DNA of 64,000 nt from Flavobacterium denitrificans DSM 15936 (GCF_000425445.1 NZ_KE384378.1:483191-547190); one strand, 5' to 3'; positions 7,830 through 17,264 are shown, numbered from the stretch's first letter. The notes: generated by a model not told the origin, from the sequence alone. Numbers and translations are program-made.

Positions 7830-9715
7830 TGAATTTCACATCACCATATAACACCGTAGATTTCTTTTATACAAAAGAAGACGCTTTAATTCTTTTTGAA
7901 TCGCCACTAGATAACACTTATTTTGAAATGGTCGTAAACATTACATCATATGAATTCTATACCGACGAAGCAAAATCAACAACTTTGGAGTATAAAATTC
8001 CATTATTCAATAATAAGGCTGATTTTCTTCTAGGTGAAGTGGTCGATCGTTCTATGCCCAGAATGAAACAAATCAACCTTAGGAGTTTGTATCAATATAA
8101 AGCAGCAATAGTTAGTTTAAATATCAAGGAAGTTGATATCGACACCGAGAGTACAATTTCAGAAAACAATATTGGTCCAATTAAATTTGTTTCAGGATTC
8201 AGACCGCAAACTGTTGAAAACAATTGTGCGTTTCTAGAAATATACAATCTTCCTCGAAGCGTTTCGGCTTTAGGGTATGGCTTTATAAACATGATCTTGC
8301 CTATCGGCACTCACACCTTCAAAGTTTTAAAAAACAAAGAAGAAGTAGATGAATTTAGCATTGACATTATTTCTGGCAATATAATTTCACGCGCTCTTAG
8401 AATGTATAATTATGAATGCAAGGAGGGTGATATAATTGAATGTATTATGCCAGCTAATCCGTCGTTAAACAAAAGCTTTTACGTTTTACCAGATGGACTA
8501 TTTACTAATTACATTGCTTTTGAAGATGAATATAGGTTAAAAACGATTATAGAATTTACAGGCAATTATAGTTTTCCGATGGAGTTTGAAACCATAATAA
8601 ACAAAGTGCAAAATTTATCAGTAATTCGTAATAATAAAGTTTCTTCCACAAAAAGCCCTACTCTAACAATGAATACAGGCTTTTTGTTGGAAGAAGAAGA
8701 AGTAATGATTGAAAGCTTGCACGACAGTAAACGTGCCTGGCTGATTTACGGAGAAAATAAAGCAATTGAATTGGTCCCAAATTCAAAAAAGTTTACAAGC
8801 ATGGATGGAAGTCGTGAATATTATGAATATAGCATTGACTTCATAATGAATTTAATAAACAAAAAACCTTTGCGTTTAGCATTAAATCAACCATTGGTAA
8901 TTTTGGAAGTGGACGATATACCCCCAACAGCTCCAACGAATCTATCCAGTTCAAACACAACGACAACCGCAACGAAACTTATTTGGGACGTGGCAACGGA
9001 TATTTCGGGAGTTGCGGGTTACGATGTATACAAAAATGATGTTTACTACAAATCTACAACAGCAAACACTTTAAGCGTCACTGGATTAAATGTTGCAACA
9101 CTCTATACTTTCTATGTAAAAGCAAGGGATTTAGCAGGAAACGTTTCAGAATCGAGCAACTCACTTTCAGTTACAACAGCTTCTGAGCCAGATACTACAC
9201 CTCCTACTATACCAACAAGTTTGACAGCATCAATGATAACTAATAATTCCTTACGATTAACCTGGACTGCTTCTACGGACAATGTTGGAATTCTAAGATA
9301 TAATATTTATAGAAATGGAATTAAAATTGGTACTTCCGTCACTACTACTTACGATGTATCAGGATTATCTCCAAACACTGAATATTCGTTCCATGTAGTC
9401 GCTGAAGATACTTTTGGCAATCTTTCTGATCCTAGTTCTATTCTAACAGCAACAACATTAAATATTTCTTTAACCGATTTTTTAATGACTTCTACCGGGA
9501 ATAATTCACAAGCAATGGTTTGTACATATGAAGATGATTGGCCACATAGATATCATACGGGAACTAGCGATTATCCTTTTATTGGAGATAAAATATATTT
9601 AGATTCAAGTGCGAGTGAATTTTTAATTGGAGAAAACAAAAAATTCAAAATGTACAATAATGATTGGATCGCAGTTAATAATTCTGGAATAGTCACACTA
9701 AGAGGTTCATGTTAA
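7829..9715 (+). CDS. Distal tail protein with two fibronectin type III domains
   Basis: A 628-residue protein translationally coupled to the tape measure gene (one-base overlap). Residues 1-360 are a beta-rich N-terminal part typical of distal tail proteins encoded right after the tape measure. Two Fn3-type repeats follow: about 368-455, starting PPTAPTNLSSSNTTT and ending NSLSVTTASE, and about 458-545, starting TPPTIPTSLTASM and ending SILTATTLN; both have the W...Y-x-V/I-Y and Y-x-F-x-V-x-A-x-D signatures. The last 80 residues form a separate tip. Fn3 domains on tail proteins are thought to bind cell-surface sugars weakly. Host binding is an inference. Confidence 0.8.
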   Translation: MNFTSPYNTVDFFYTKEDALILFESPLDNTYFEMVVNITSYEFYTDEAKSTTLEYKIPLFNNKADFLLGEVVDRSMPRMKQINLRSLYQYKAAIVSLNIKEVDIDTESTISENNIGPIKFVSGFRPQTVENNCAFLEIYNLPRSVSALGYGFINMILPIGTHTFKVLKNKEEVDEFSIDIISGNIISRALRMYNYECKEGDIIECIMPANPSLNKSFYVLPDGLFTNYIAFEDEYRLKTIIEFTGNYSFPMEFETIINKVQNLSVIRNNKVSSTKSPTLTMNTGFLLEEEEVMIESLHDSKRAWLIYGENKAIELVPNSKKFTSMDGSREYYEYSIDFIMNLINKKPLRLALNQPLVILEVDDIPPTAPTNLSSSNTTTTATKLIWDVATDISGVAGYDVYKNDVYYKSTTANTLSVTGLNVATLYTFYVKARDLAGNVSESSNSLSVTTASEPDTTPPTIPTSLTASMITNNSLRLTWTASTDNVGILRYNIYRNGIKIGTSVTTTYDVSGLSPNTEYSFHVVAEDTFGNLSDPSSILTATTLNISLTDFLMTSTGNNSQAMVCTYEDDWPHRYHTGTSDYPFIGDKIYLDSSASEFLIGENKKFKMYNNDWIAVNNSGIVTLRGSC

Positions 9716-9725
9716 AATTAAGAAT

Positions 9726-11531
9726 ATGCATAAAATAATAGCCAACAATTTTGAACTTGATTTAAGCAATGTAGATATAACCATTACGGAAGAAAATTCT
9801 ATGTTTCTGGATCAATATATAACTAAGTATTCTTTTCCTTTTTCGTTTGATTTATCTGATGAAATTAAAAAATATTTTGAGGACATCATTGATCATCGTT
9901 CCAAAGAAAATACTCTGGAGATTCCAGTTGTTTACGTTTTGGGAAATATAAGAGAAGCAGGTGTTTTATATGTAGATACTTTGAATACAGGAGTGAATTT
10001 AATTTTGAAGTATGGAATTGAAGAATTCCCAAACTTCAGCAAGAAGTTAGCTGAACTAGGATTGCAGAAAGTAGTAACCACTGATATCTACGCGCATGCT
10101 AAAACTATAATTCCACAAACATGGCCAGATGTAAACTACAACTTTCCACAAATACACACTGACAAAATAGATACTTCGGATCCGATGTGGCAATATTTTG
10201 AAAAAATATATAACAATTACAAGGACGGAGAATTTGTAATTAATGAAGTACTGGAAGAGGAACCACATAATCGAAATTTAATGCTTCCGGTTCCCTATTG
10301 GTTACACATACTAACTCAAGGATTTGCTGATGCAGGATATACTTTAAAAGGAGATGTCTTGAATATTGAAGAATTAAAGAAAAAAGTAATGTATGCTGAC
10401 AGTGATTATCATAAGGTTGTTGACCAGGTTGATATCGACCAAATAGTCTTAGGTGAAGATAAGGTTTCCTCAAGTGGAAACCAAGCAAGTTTCTTAACTG
10501 TTGTAGCACTTCCTGAAAAAGCCAGGTATAGAGTAACTGGAACCGCGTATATCTCAGGAAGATGGAAAGAGAATACTTATATTAAATTATCCTATAGAGG
10601 TAATACGATTTGGCTTGCATCTAAAAGAGAAAAGAAACACCATTCGGGATATCTATACAGTTATGATGTAAATGTAATATTTGACACAATTAATGACTCT
10701 CTTCCTGACGAACTTATAATTGAAAGTTCACAGTACAATAATGACGAAGCAATAATTTGCGATATCAATATATCTTCAATGTATATTTACAATGAATTTG
10801 GAGTTGCGATTCCCAATGTTGTAAATAACAACACAATTGATTTATCTAGAGTAGTTCCAGATAAAACTTTTGGATCAGTAGTAACTGTCATAAAAAATTG
10901 GTACAACCTTGACACCGAGCTTCGAGGGAAAGAGATTTGGATGAATTTTATAGATTCCAATATTAATTACGATGGCGCAGTGGACTTATCCGAATTTAAA
11001 ACGATCCCAGAGCGAACTTATAATAAAGGGATATCATTTGTATTGAAATTTATTGAAGCATCAGAAGAAAAAAACAATCACCAAGAAGTTTATTACACAG
11101 CCGATGGATTCCAAACGACCGGATTTGTTAGAGATGATAAAACAATTGAAATAGAAATTGGTGCTTTTCCTTTTAAAAATGAATTTAGAAATGGTGTCCA
11201 AACAGCTTACGCAATTGAATCAGAGAAGGAAAAAATCTATGCGTTGTTATATTCCGGATTAAATGATGATGCATTAAATTTAACTGACGACCCTACTCCA
11301 ATTTTACTACCGGATATTTCACAGACTTTTTTTTCTAGTTGGCTCAATTTTAGAGTAAATGCAATAAATTACAAACACACATTCTACAGTTATATTGAAA
11401 GCATAAAGGATTTATCTTCCAAAAGTAAAATTTTCAATTTTGGAAGATATTTTATAATAAAGTCACTTGTTAAACGACAAGTTAAAAAAGACTTATATGA
11501 GGTTGAAATAGATCAGTATACCTTAAAGTAG
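9726..11531 (+). CDS. Prophage tail or baseplate protein
   Basis: A 601-residue beta-rich protein (MHKIIANNFELDLSNVDITI...) following the distal tail gene after 10 nt. Frequent motifs such as YITKYSFPFSFDLSDEIKKY suggest a tail-hub or baseplate-type fold, consistent with its place directly after the distal tail gene, but I recognise no domain with confidence. No signal peptide or membrane helix is present. Its TAG stop (11529-11531) overlaps the coding end of the convergent integrase by 9 nt, so no lysis or tail-fibre genes follow in this direction. Those genes must lie elsewhere in the element or are missing. Confidence 0.7.
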   Translation: MHKIIANNFELDLSNVDITITEENSMFLDQYITKYSFPFSFDLSDEIKKYFEDIIDHRSKENTLEIPVVYVLGNIREAGVLYVDTLNTGVNLILKYGIEEFPNFSKKLAELGLQKVVTTDIYAHAKTIIPQTWPDVNYNFPQIHTDKIDTSDPMWQYFEKIYNNYKDGEFVINEVLEEEPHNRNLMLPVPYWLHILTQGFADAGYTLKGDVLNIEELKKKVMYADSDYHKVVDQVDIDQIVLGEDKVSSSGNQASFLTVVALPEKARYRVTGTAYISGRWKENTYIKLSYRGNTIWLASKREKKHHSGYLYSYDVNVIFDTINDSLPDELIIESSQYNNDEAIICDINISSMYIYNEFGVAIPNVVNNNTIDLSRVVPDKTFGSVVTVIKNWYNLDTELRGKEIWMNFIDSNINYDGAVDLSEFKTIPERTYNKGISFVLKFIEASEEKNNHQEVYYTADGFQTTGFVRDDKTIEIEIGAFPFKNEFRNGVQTAYAIESEKEKIYALLYSGLNDDALNLTDDPTPILLPDISQTFFSSWLNFRVNAINYKHTFYSYIESIKDLSSKSKIFNFGRYFIIKSLVKRQVKKDLYEVEIDQYTLK

Positions 11532-12710
11532 TTTATCTAGCAAGAAAATTTCAGCGTTTGCGTCGCTTTGGACAATATGGGCATAGATCATTGTTTGCGA
11601 TATTGTTTTGTGGCCAAGCAAACGCTGCAACTTCTCTACATTGCCACCTGCTCGAAGAAAGGTAGTTGCAAAAGTATGACGTGCGACATGGAAACTAACT
11701 TTTTTTTGAATTTTCAACAACTTCATAATTTTTTTTAATTCATCGTTTATGTGTTGATCAGCAAACTTAATTTCGAATAGTTTAGGCTCAAAATCGATGA
11801 TTTTGCGAGCATTATTATTAAGGGCAATAGATTGATCTGTTTTTGTTTTTTTTGTAACAAAGCTTACGTAATCGTCCATGAAGTTTTTACGAGTTAATTT
11901 TTGCACATCTGAGATTCGAAGTCCAGTCATGCAGCTAAACAAGAAATAACCCAAAATCAATCGATGTGATTCCGGTATATAATCGGAATAAAAATAACCA
12001 ATACAACGCTTTAATTCATGCGTAGTAAGACTTGTTCGATTCCCCTTTGTACTGCCTACTTTTATTTCATCAATATTTAATGCCAGGCGAATTCCTGATT
12101 TTTTCGCCAGTCCTAGAAATTTTTTAATTGCAGCAATGTTACCAGCAACGGTAGTGCTTTCGTTTCCTAAGCCTCTGAGATATTTCTTGAATTTATCTAT
12201 CCAATTTTGGTCAATCTCAATAAAAGTAATATCGTCATTATAAGCTTTCAGTTTTTTGAGAACCGAAAGATATCGCTTATACGATCCAACTTCCATCATT
12301 ACTTTTTCTTCTTCAAGCATCATTTCGTAAAAAGCAGTAAATCTTATGCGTGGCATTCCGCTAAGAAATTCCTTTTTAAGAATTTCTAGTGTGAGTATTC
12401 TATCAGATAATCTATATGATGTTTTGATCTGAGTTAGCTTCGACTCAATATTATCTAAAATCAAATTTATGTCTTGATTTTCAACACTGATTGGTTTAAG
12501 TCTCTGTTTGGCCTTATCCCATTCATCAATATTGATTTCGATATCTAAACTCAATCTTTCTTTTTTAGATTTTGAGCGGAGTGTTAGAACCATTGGTGTT
12601 TTACCATTGGCTTTTTTGTATTCTCTAAAAGTAAATGAATGATTCATTGGCACGGTAATTTTTTTCGTGTCCAATAGCGTGTCCAATTTGTTGGGAAATA
12701 ACATTAACAT
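11523..12710 (-). CDS. Phage-type tyrosine integrase
   Basis: A 395-residue tyrosine recombinase. Residues about 20-100 form an arm-binding domain (SFTFREYKKANGKTPMVLTL). A SAM-like core-binding domain follows at about 110-215 (FYEMMLEEEKVM to FLGLAKKSG). The catalytic domain to the end contains Arg in TGLRISDVQKL, Lys in VTKKTKTDQS, His-x-x-Arg in FHVARHTFATT, His in LLGHKTISQ and the nucleophile Tyr in TMIYAHI. It belongs to the large Bacteroidota integrase group. It faces the tail genes and overlaps the last one by 9 nt. Its 5' end lies 100 nt from tRNA-Arg, whose 3' end points at the prophage, so that tRNA is the probable attachment site. ATG at 12710 or 12704 may be the start. Confidence 0.9.
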   Translation of the reverse strand: MLMLFPNKLDTLLDTKKITVPMNHSFTFREYKKANGKTPMVLTLRSKSKKERLSLDIEINIDEWDKAKQRLKPISVENQDINLILDNIESKLTQIKTSYRLSDRILTLEILKKEFLSGMPRIRFTAFYEMMLEEEKVMMEVGSYKRYLSVLKKLKAYNDDITFIEIDQNWIDKFKKYLRGLGNESTTVAGNIAAIKKFLGLAKKSGIRLALNIDEIKVGSTKGNRTSLTTHELKRCIGYFYSDYIPESHRLILGYFLFSCMTGLRISDVQKLTRKNFMDDYVSFVTKKTKTDQSIALNNNARKIIDFEPKLFEIKFADQHINDELKKIMKLLKIQKKVSFHVARHTFATTFLRAGGNVEKLQRLLGHKTISQTMIYAHIVQSDANAEIFLLDKLL

Positions 12711-12732
12711 AAGCCTTAATAAAATAGGTTAA

Positions 12733-12785
12733 AAACAAAAAAAAGCGCACTATACTTGACTTAACAGTCTGTATGTGCACTTTTG
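12733..12785 (-). terminator. Terminator of the tRNA cluster
   Basis: On the minus strand, AAGTGCACATAC pairs imperfectly (one bulge) with GTATAGTGCGCTT, and eight T follow (A-run at 12737-12744 on the plus strand). It lies just beyond the 3' end of tRNA-Arg. Its position between the tRNA and the integrase means it may be phage-supplied, or the prophage boundary lies further left than the tRNA 3' end. Confidence 0.6.
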
Positions 12786-12810
12786 TTTTTTAGCTTTTTA
12801 AGGCTATTGT

Positions 12811-12883
<73 letters not shown>

Positions 12884-12913
12884 ATTTCTTTTTAAACTTA
12901 TGGCAAAGTTTTG

Positions 12914-12988
12914 TCGGGGTGGCAGGATTCGAACCTGCGGCCTCCTGCTCCCAAAGCAGGCGCGATAACCGGGCTACGCTACACCCCG
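12914..12988 (-). tRNA. tRNA-Pro (anticodon TGG)
   Basis: Minus strand: acceptor CGGGGTG/CACCCCG with discriminator A, D stem GCGT...GCGC-like, anticodon stem CCTGC/GCAGG around TTTGGGA (anticodon TGG), T arm GCAGG-TTCGAAT-CCTGC. It lies 30 nt upstream of tRNA-Arg in the same direction. Confidence 0.95.
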
Positions 12989-13002
12989 AAGGCAAAATTA
13001 AG

Positions 13003-13086
13003 CGGAGAGACAGGGACTCGAACCCTGGCGACGGTTACCCGTCGACAGATTAGCAATCTGCTCCATTACCGCTCTGGCACCTCTCC
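13003..13086 (-). tRNA. tRNA-Ser (anticodon GCT)
   Basis: Minus strand: acceptor GGAGAGG/TCTCTCC with discriminator G; anticodon stem CAGAT/ATCTG with loop TGCTA (anticodon GCT, Ser AGC/AGT). A long variable arm CGACGGGTAACCGTCG marks a class II tRNA. T arm CAGGG-TTCGAGT-CCCTG. First gene of the three-tRNA transcript. Confidence 0.95.
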
Positions 13087-13119
13087 TAGCTCAAGGAATT
13101 GCTTCCCGTTTTGCGGTTG

Positions 13120-13150
13120 CAAATGTAGAACAACATTCCATATCTCACAA
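13120..13150 (-). promoter_or_regulatory. Probable promoter of the tRNA cluster
   Basis: Minus-strand TACATTTG (13127-13120) fits the TAnnTTTG -7 box and lies 34 nt upstream of tRNA-Ser. TTG appears about 20 nt further upstream (13150-13148), close to the expected -33 element. Confidence 0.6.
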
Positions 13151-13270
13151 GCTTTTTTTTGCTTTTTTTTATTTTTTTTCAATCTTTTTTTTAAACCACT
13201 TCACAATCAAACAAATAGAATTAACAAAAAATTGACCTAAAATTTAAATTCAGCCCTATTCAATACAAAA

Positions 13271-13301
13271 TTTGAAATTATTCAAATAAAGAGTAAATTT
13301 G
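13271..13301 (+). promoter_or_regulatory. Consensus Bacteroidota promoter of the thiolase gene
   Basis: TTTG at 13271-13274, exactly 19 nt, then TAAATTTG at 13294-13301. This matches the TTTG-N19-TAnnTTTG consensus fully, 25 nt before the ATG. Confidence 0.85.
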
Positions 13302-13326
13302 CTTTATTAACTATTATACACAGAAA

Positions 13327-14505
13327 ATGAACAAAAGAGTTGTTATCGTTTCTGCCGTTAGAACACCTATCGGAAGTTTCATGGGAGGGTTATCTACCGT
13401 ACCTGCACCAAAATTAGGCGCTGCCGCTATAAAAGGAGCCCTTCAAAAAATTAACCTAGACCCAAAATTAGTTGATGAAGTTTTTATGGGTAATGTAATT
13501 CAGGCAGGCGTTGGGCAAGCTCCAGCGCGTCAAGCAGCACTTTTTGCTGGTTTGTCTGAAGAAGTTGCCGCTACAACAGTAAACAAAGTTTGTGCTTCTG
13601 GAATGAAAGCTGTCATGTTTGCTGCACAAGCAATTGCCTGCGGAGACGCTGAAATTGTAGTAGCCGGGGGAATGGAAAGTATGAGTTTGATTCCGCACTA
13701 CGTTCAAATGCGTGCCGGAAACAAATTTGGCCCAGCAACTATGCTTGACGGAATGCAAAAAGATGGTTTAACAGATGCTTACGATAACAACGCAATGGGA
13801 GTTTGCGCTGATTTATGTGCAACTGAATACAACATCAGCCGTGAAGAACAAGACGCATTTGCAATTCAATCTTATGAAAAAAGTGCAAAAGCTTGGGATG
13901 CCGGAAAATTCGACAAAGAAGTAGTTCCTGTTGAAGTTCCTCAAAGACGTGGCGAACCAATTATTTTTTCAAAAGACGAAGAATACACTAATGTCAAATT
14001 AGATAAAATCCCTTCTCTTAGCCCAGTTTTCACTAAAGACGGAACTGTAACTGCCGCAAATGCTTCAACAATCAATGACGGAGCTGCTGCTTTAGTTTTA
14101 ATGTCTGAAGAAAAAGCAAATGCTTTAGGTTTAAAACCTCTTGCATACATAAAAGGCTACGCAGATGCTGCACAAGAACCAAAATGGTTTACTACAAGCC
14201 CTGCAAAAGCTTTACCAAAAGCTTTAGACAAAGCAGGAATTTCAATTTCAGATGTTGATTTCTTCGAATTTAATGAAGCTTTCTCTGTAGTTGGATTAGC
14301 CAATGCAAAAATATTAAACCTTGATAACGATAAAGTAAACGTAAACGGTGGCGCTGTTTCATTAGGGCATCCTCTTGGAGCTTCAGGAGCACGTATCATT
14401 GTAACTTTACTAAATGTTTTAGAACAAAACAATGCAAAAACCGGGGCTGCTGCAATTTGCAACGGTGGCGGTGGAGCATCAGCAATTGTTATCGAAAGAG
14501 CTTAA
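13327..14505 (+). CDS. Acetyl-CoA C-acetyltransferase (thiolase)
   Basis: A 392-residue thiolase of normal length. The nucleophilic Cys89 sits in NKVCASGMK. The NEAF motif (FFEFNEAFSVVGLANA), the GHPLGASGAR motif with the catalytic His near 348, and CNGGGGASA with the second catalytic Cys near 378 are all present. Biosynthetic-type thiolases condense two acetyl-CoA to acetoacetyl-CoA or run the reverse step in fatty acid and amino acid breakdown; the sequence does not settle direction. It has its own consensus promoter and terminator, so it is a single-gene unit, with a cell wall hydrolase gene next. Confidence 0.93.
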   Translation: MNKRVVIVSAVRTPIGSFMGGLSTVPAPKLGAAAIKGALQKINLDPKLVDEVFMGNVIQAGVGQAPARQAALFAGLSEEVAATTVNKVCASGMKAVMFAAQAIACGDAEIVVAGGMESMSLIPHYVQMRAGNKFGPATMLDGMQKDGLTDAYDNNAMGVCADLCATEYNISREEQDAFAIQSYEKSAKAWDAGKFDKEVVPVEVPQRRGEPIIFSKDEEYTNVKLDKIPSLSPVFTKDGTVTAANASTINDGAAALVLMSEEKANALGLKPLAYIKGYADAAQEPKWFTTSPAKALPKALDKAGISISDVDFFEFNEAFSVVGLANAKILNLDNDKVNVNGGAVSLGHPLGASGARIIVTLLNVLEQNNAKTGAAAICNGGGGASAIVIERA

Positions 14506-14520
14506 AACAATATTACAAAA

Positions 14521-14554
14521 AAAATCAGGAGTCATATTTCGGCTCCTGATTTTT
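14521..14554 (+). terminator. Terminator after the thiolase gene
   Basis: AAAATCAGGAG (14521-14531) pairs perfectly with CTCCTGATTTT (14543-14553) over an 11-nt loop. The T-run is part of the 3' arm, so it could also act for minus-strand transcripts. Confidence 0.8.
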
Positions 14555-14574
14555 CAACTTATAAATTTCCTTAA

Positions 14575-15336
14575 ATGTTTGGAATTTGCAATCTAGCCAT
14601 AGTACCCGTTCGAGCCGAAGCTAGCGACAGGAGTGAAATCGTCACACAACTTTTATTTGGCGAACATATCGAAATTTTAGAACGCTATAATCAGTGGGCT
14701 AAAATACGAATTCAGTATGACGATTATGTTGGCTGGGTAGATTCAAAACAATATCAGGAAATAACCAAAGAACAATTCAATCAGTTGAGCAAAGAAGCAA
14801 TTATCTTAAATGCTGACTTAATTGATTATATCACAGCTCCAAATAATTTATTGCTTCCAATTCCGCTTGGAGCTTCATTATCTTTCTTAAACAACAGCGA
14901 AATCAATACTTCAAATTTTGATTTTGAAGGAACAAAAACCAGCGGCATCAAACCAAAAAGCGCCATAATAAATACTGCTTTTATGTATTTAAACGCTCCT
15001 TATTTGTGGGGCGGAAAAACACCTTTTGGTATTGATTGTTCTGGCTTTACGCAAATGGTTTACAAACTAAATGGTTATAAAATTCATCGTGACGCTTCAC
15101 AACAAGCACTTGAGGGCGAACCATTAAGTTTCATTGAAGAAAGTGAAGTCGGCGATTTAGCTTTTTTTGACAACGACGAAGGAAATATCATTCACGTTGG
15201 AATCATTATGGAAAATAATTACATCATTCACGCCAGTGGAAAAGTTCGCATTGATCGTTTAGACCACACTGGAATCTATAATCCTGAAATAAACAAGCAT
15301 ACGCACAAACTTCGTGTGATCAAAAAAATTATTTAG
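14575..15336 (+). CDS. C40-family NlpC/P60 peptidase with SH3-like domain
   Basis: A 253-residue protein. An SH3-like N-terminal part (VPVRAEASDRSEIVTQLLFG, then VGWVDSKQYQ) is followed from about residue 135 by an NlpC/P60 domain: WGGKTPFGIDCSGFTQMV with the catalytic Cys155, then His in IIHVGIIMENNYIIHA and the third polar residue in HASG. Such enzymes cut gamma-D-Glu-diamino acid bonds in cell wall peptides. There is no signal peptide, so either export uses another route or it works on imported wall fragments in the cytoplasm. ATG at 14575 is used because SH3 residues begin at once. Confidence 0.88.
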   Translation: MFGICNLAIVPVRAEASDRSEIVTQLLFGEHIEILERYNQWAKIRIQYDDYVGWVDSKQYQEITKEQFNQLSKEAIILNADLIDYITAPNNLLLPIPLGASLSFLNNSEINTSNFDFEGTKTSGIKPKSAIINTAFMYLNAPYLWGGKTPFGIDCSGFTQMVYKLNGYKIHRDASQQALEGEPLSFIEESEVGDLAFFDNDEGNIIHVGIIMENNYIIHASGKVRIDRLDHTGIYNPEINKHTHKLRVIKKII

Positions 15337-15425
15337 TATTTCTTCTAAAATCAAAAACATATTTTGGGCAAGTTTTCTACAAAAACAACAAAATTGTTGT
15401 ATATTTACAGCAAATTAGTTGCGTC

Positions 15426-15926
15426 ATGAAAAAACTTGCATCAAAAACAAAACCGTTCGACACAAAAAGAAGCATCCAAAATGCCTCTGGAAAAGTGATA
15501 TCCATTAGAAAATCGACTTTGTATTCTGGTGGAAAAGAATATAGCTGGAGCACTAAAATGGAACGCGTGGGAGTCATCAGATCTGGCATCCCATATGATT
15601 CTATTGAAGAAATCAGCCGAAGACTAAACAATCCCGTAAAATCAGTTTTAGCAATTGTAGGCATTCCGCAAACCACTTACAACAAGAAAAAAAGCGAACA
15701 TCTTTTGCTTGATAGCAGAGACAGCGAACTAGTCATTCTAATCAATGAATTAATCGATTATGGCTTAGAAGTTTTCAACGATGAAGAAGAAAAATTTCAG
15801 CGATGGCTAAAAAAACCTAATCTTTCTATTGGTGGCAATATTCCAGAAAATATGCTGGATACTATTACTGGAATCAACGAAGTAAAATTTAGCCTAAACA
15901 GATTAGAATTCGGAAATTTAGCATAA
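15426..15926 (+). CDS. ParS-type (DUF2384) antitoxin of a RES toxin pair
   Basis: A 166-residue protein. The basic N-terminus is followed by an Xre-like helical region (PYDSIEEISRRLNNPVKSVL, then VGIPQTTYNKKKSEHLL) and a C-terminal ParS/MbcA toxin-binding segment (VFNDEEEKFQRWLKKPNLSI, ending SLNRLEFG). The F-x-x-W-L-x-x-P motif is the hallmark of DUF2384. It overlaps the toxin start by one base (TAATG at 15924-15928), so both come from one mRNA and the antitoxin is made first. ParS antitoxins cover the toxin active site and usually repress their own promoter. The TATATTTA at 15399-15406 may be the -7 box. Confidence 0.88.
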   Translation: MKKLASKTKPFDTKRSIQNASGKVISIRKSTLYSGGKEYSWSTKMERVGVIRSGIPYDSIEEISRRLNNPVKSVLAIVGIPQTTYNKKKSEHLLLDSRDSELVILINELIDYGLEVFNDEEEKFQRWLKKPNLSIGGNIPENMLDTITGINEVKFSLNRLEFGNLA

Positions 15927-16393
15927 TGATTGTATTTAGAATTGAAAGAGAAAAATACCTAAAAACTTCATTATCAGGAATTGGTGCATCAATGACTGAA
16001 GGTTACAGATGGAACAGCCTTAACACCCGAATCGTTTATACCGCCGACAGCCGGGCACTTGCAACACTTGAAGTATCAGTACATTTAGATTTAAGCGAAG
16101 ACTTACCAACGGATCGATTTTATGTAGAAATTGAAATTCCGGATGAAATCACCATACAAGAAGTACATTTAAATGATTTGCCAACGGAATGGAGTTCTAA
16201 GCCACCAATACTCATTACACAGACAATTGGTGATGATTTTGTATACTACAATGATGCCGCGGTTTTAAAAGTTCCTAGCGCTGTAGTACCAGAAGAATTT
16301 AATTATTTGATCAATCCGAATCACGAAGATGCTTCAAAAATCAAAATCGTGAGCACCAAAAAAATGGCTTTTGATTCGAGAATAAAACAATAA
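15926..16393 (+). CDS. RES-domain toxin (NAD+ phosphorylase family)
   Basis: A 155-residue protein spanning one RES domain: MIVFRIEREKYLKTSLSGIG with the N-terminal Arg, RWNSLNTRIVYTADSRALAT, LEVSVHL with the Glu, and a C-terminal PSAVVPEEFNYLINPNHEDA, which is the usual P-S-x-x-x-P-x-E-x-N-x-L-x-N-P-x-H signature. RES toxins deplete NAD+ by phosphorolysis or hydrolysis. The length is normal and the signature residues are present, so I expect an active toxin. It ends 2 nt before the convergent AraC gene. Confidence 0.92.
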   Translation: MIVFRIEREKYLKTSLSGIGASMTEGYRWNSLNTRIVYTADSRALATLEVSVHLDLSEDLPTDRFYVEIEIPDEITIQEVHLNDLPTEWSSKPPILITQTIGDDFVYYNDAAVLKVPSAVVPEEFNYLINPNHEDASKIKIVSTKKMAFDSRIKQ

Positions 16394-16395
16394 AC

Positions 16396-17241
16396 TTAAG
16401 CACTCAATCGAATGGTCTTTCTAAACTCAGACGGACTATACCCCTTTTGTTTTCTAAAAAACTTATTAAAGTGGCTTTCATCAGTAAAACCGAATTCATA
16501 AGCAATTTCGTTGATACGTTTATCACTAAACTGCAAGCGATGTTCAATCAATTTCGTTTTATAATTGCTTATATATTGTTGCATCGTTTCATCAGCATGT
16601 TTTTTAAAATAGCGCCCTAAATATGTATTCGAAATTCCGAAATAATCACTTATAGACTCTGCTTTTATTTTTTCCGGATAATAAATATTCGTTTGAATAT
16701 ATTGCAGAATATCCATTGCTTTTGCCTCAGTTCCCACATTTACTTGTTCTGGTAAATATTTCGCAATATTTCTGGCAACAATAATAATAAGTGTATTTAC
16801 CAATTGCTGGATCAATTCCTTATTGTAAACATCTTTATCCTGATGTTCACGACAAATCGCTTCCACCATTACTTTCACCAAACATTTATCAGCATCGTTT
16901 TTTAAAATACAACCTGGCTGATGATTCGCATTTTGCAGAATATATTCTAACCGTTGAATATTCTCATTTTGCAAACTAGAATTCTTCAAATAAATATCAT
17001 TGAATCTCAAAAAGAAAAACTTCGTTTTGGTTTCAATGGTGAAATTATGGCAATCCTCTGGTGTCAATAAAAACAAATGTCCAGGATCGTACTCAAAAAT
17101 ATTTTTATTAATACACTGTCTTCCTGTACCTTCTAAAATATAAACCAGCTCAAAGAAATTATGACGGTCACCCACATCCGGATATTCATCTAAAGTTTCA
17201 AAAGAAACAGTAAACGGTTCGTATAAATTTTCTTTTTTCAT
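16396..17241 (-). CDS. AraC-family transcriptional regulator
   Basis: A 281-residue regulator if started at ATG 17241 (MKKENLYEPFTVSFETLDEY); the longer frame to 17307 adds a hydrophobic lead that runs through the promoter and is less likely. N-terminal cupin domain (HNFFELVYILEGTGRQCINK, GHLFLLTPEDCHNF), then two AraC helix-turn-helix motifs (ESISDYFGISNTYLGRYFKK and INEIAYEFGFTDESHFNKFF) with the C-terminal signature KGYSPSEFRK. It is divergent from the aldo/keto reductase, which is the likely target. The inducer is unknown. Confidence 0.9.
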   Translation of the reverse strand: MKKENLYEPFTVSFETLDEYPDVGDRHNFFELVYILEGTGRQCINKNIFEYDPGHLFLLTPEDCHNFTIETKTKFFFLRFNDIYLKNSSLQNENIQRLEYILQNANHQPGCILKNDADKCLVKVMVEAICREHQDKDVYNKELIQQLVNTLIIIVARNIAKYLPEQVNVGTEAKAMDILQYIQTNIYYPEKIKAESISDYFGISNTYLGRYFKKHADETMQQYISNYKTKLIEHRLQFSDKRINEIAYEFGFTDESHFNKFFRKQKGYSPSEFRKTIRLSA

Positions 17242-17264
17242 GAGTTGTAAATTATTTGAAGTTG

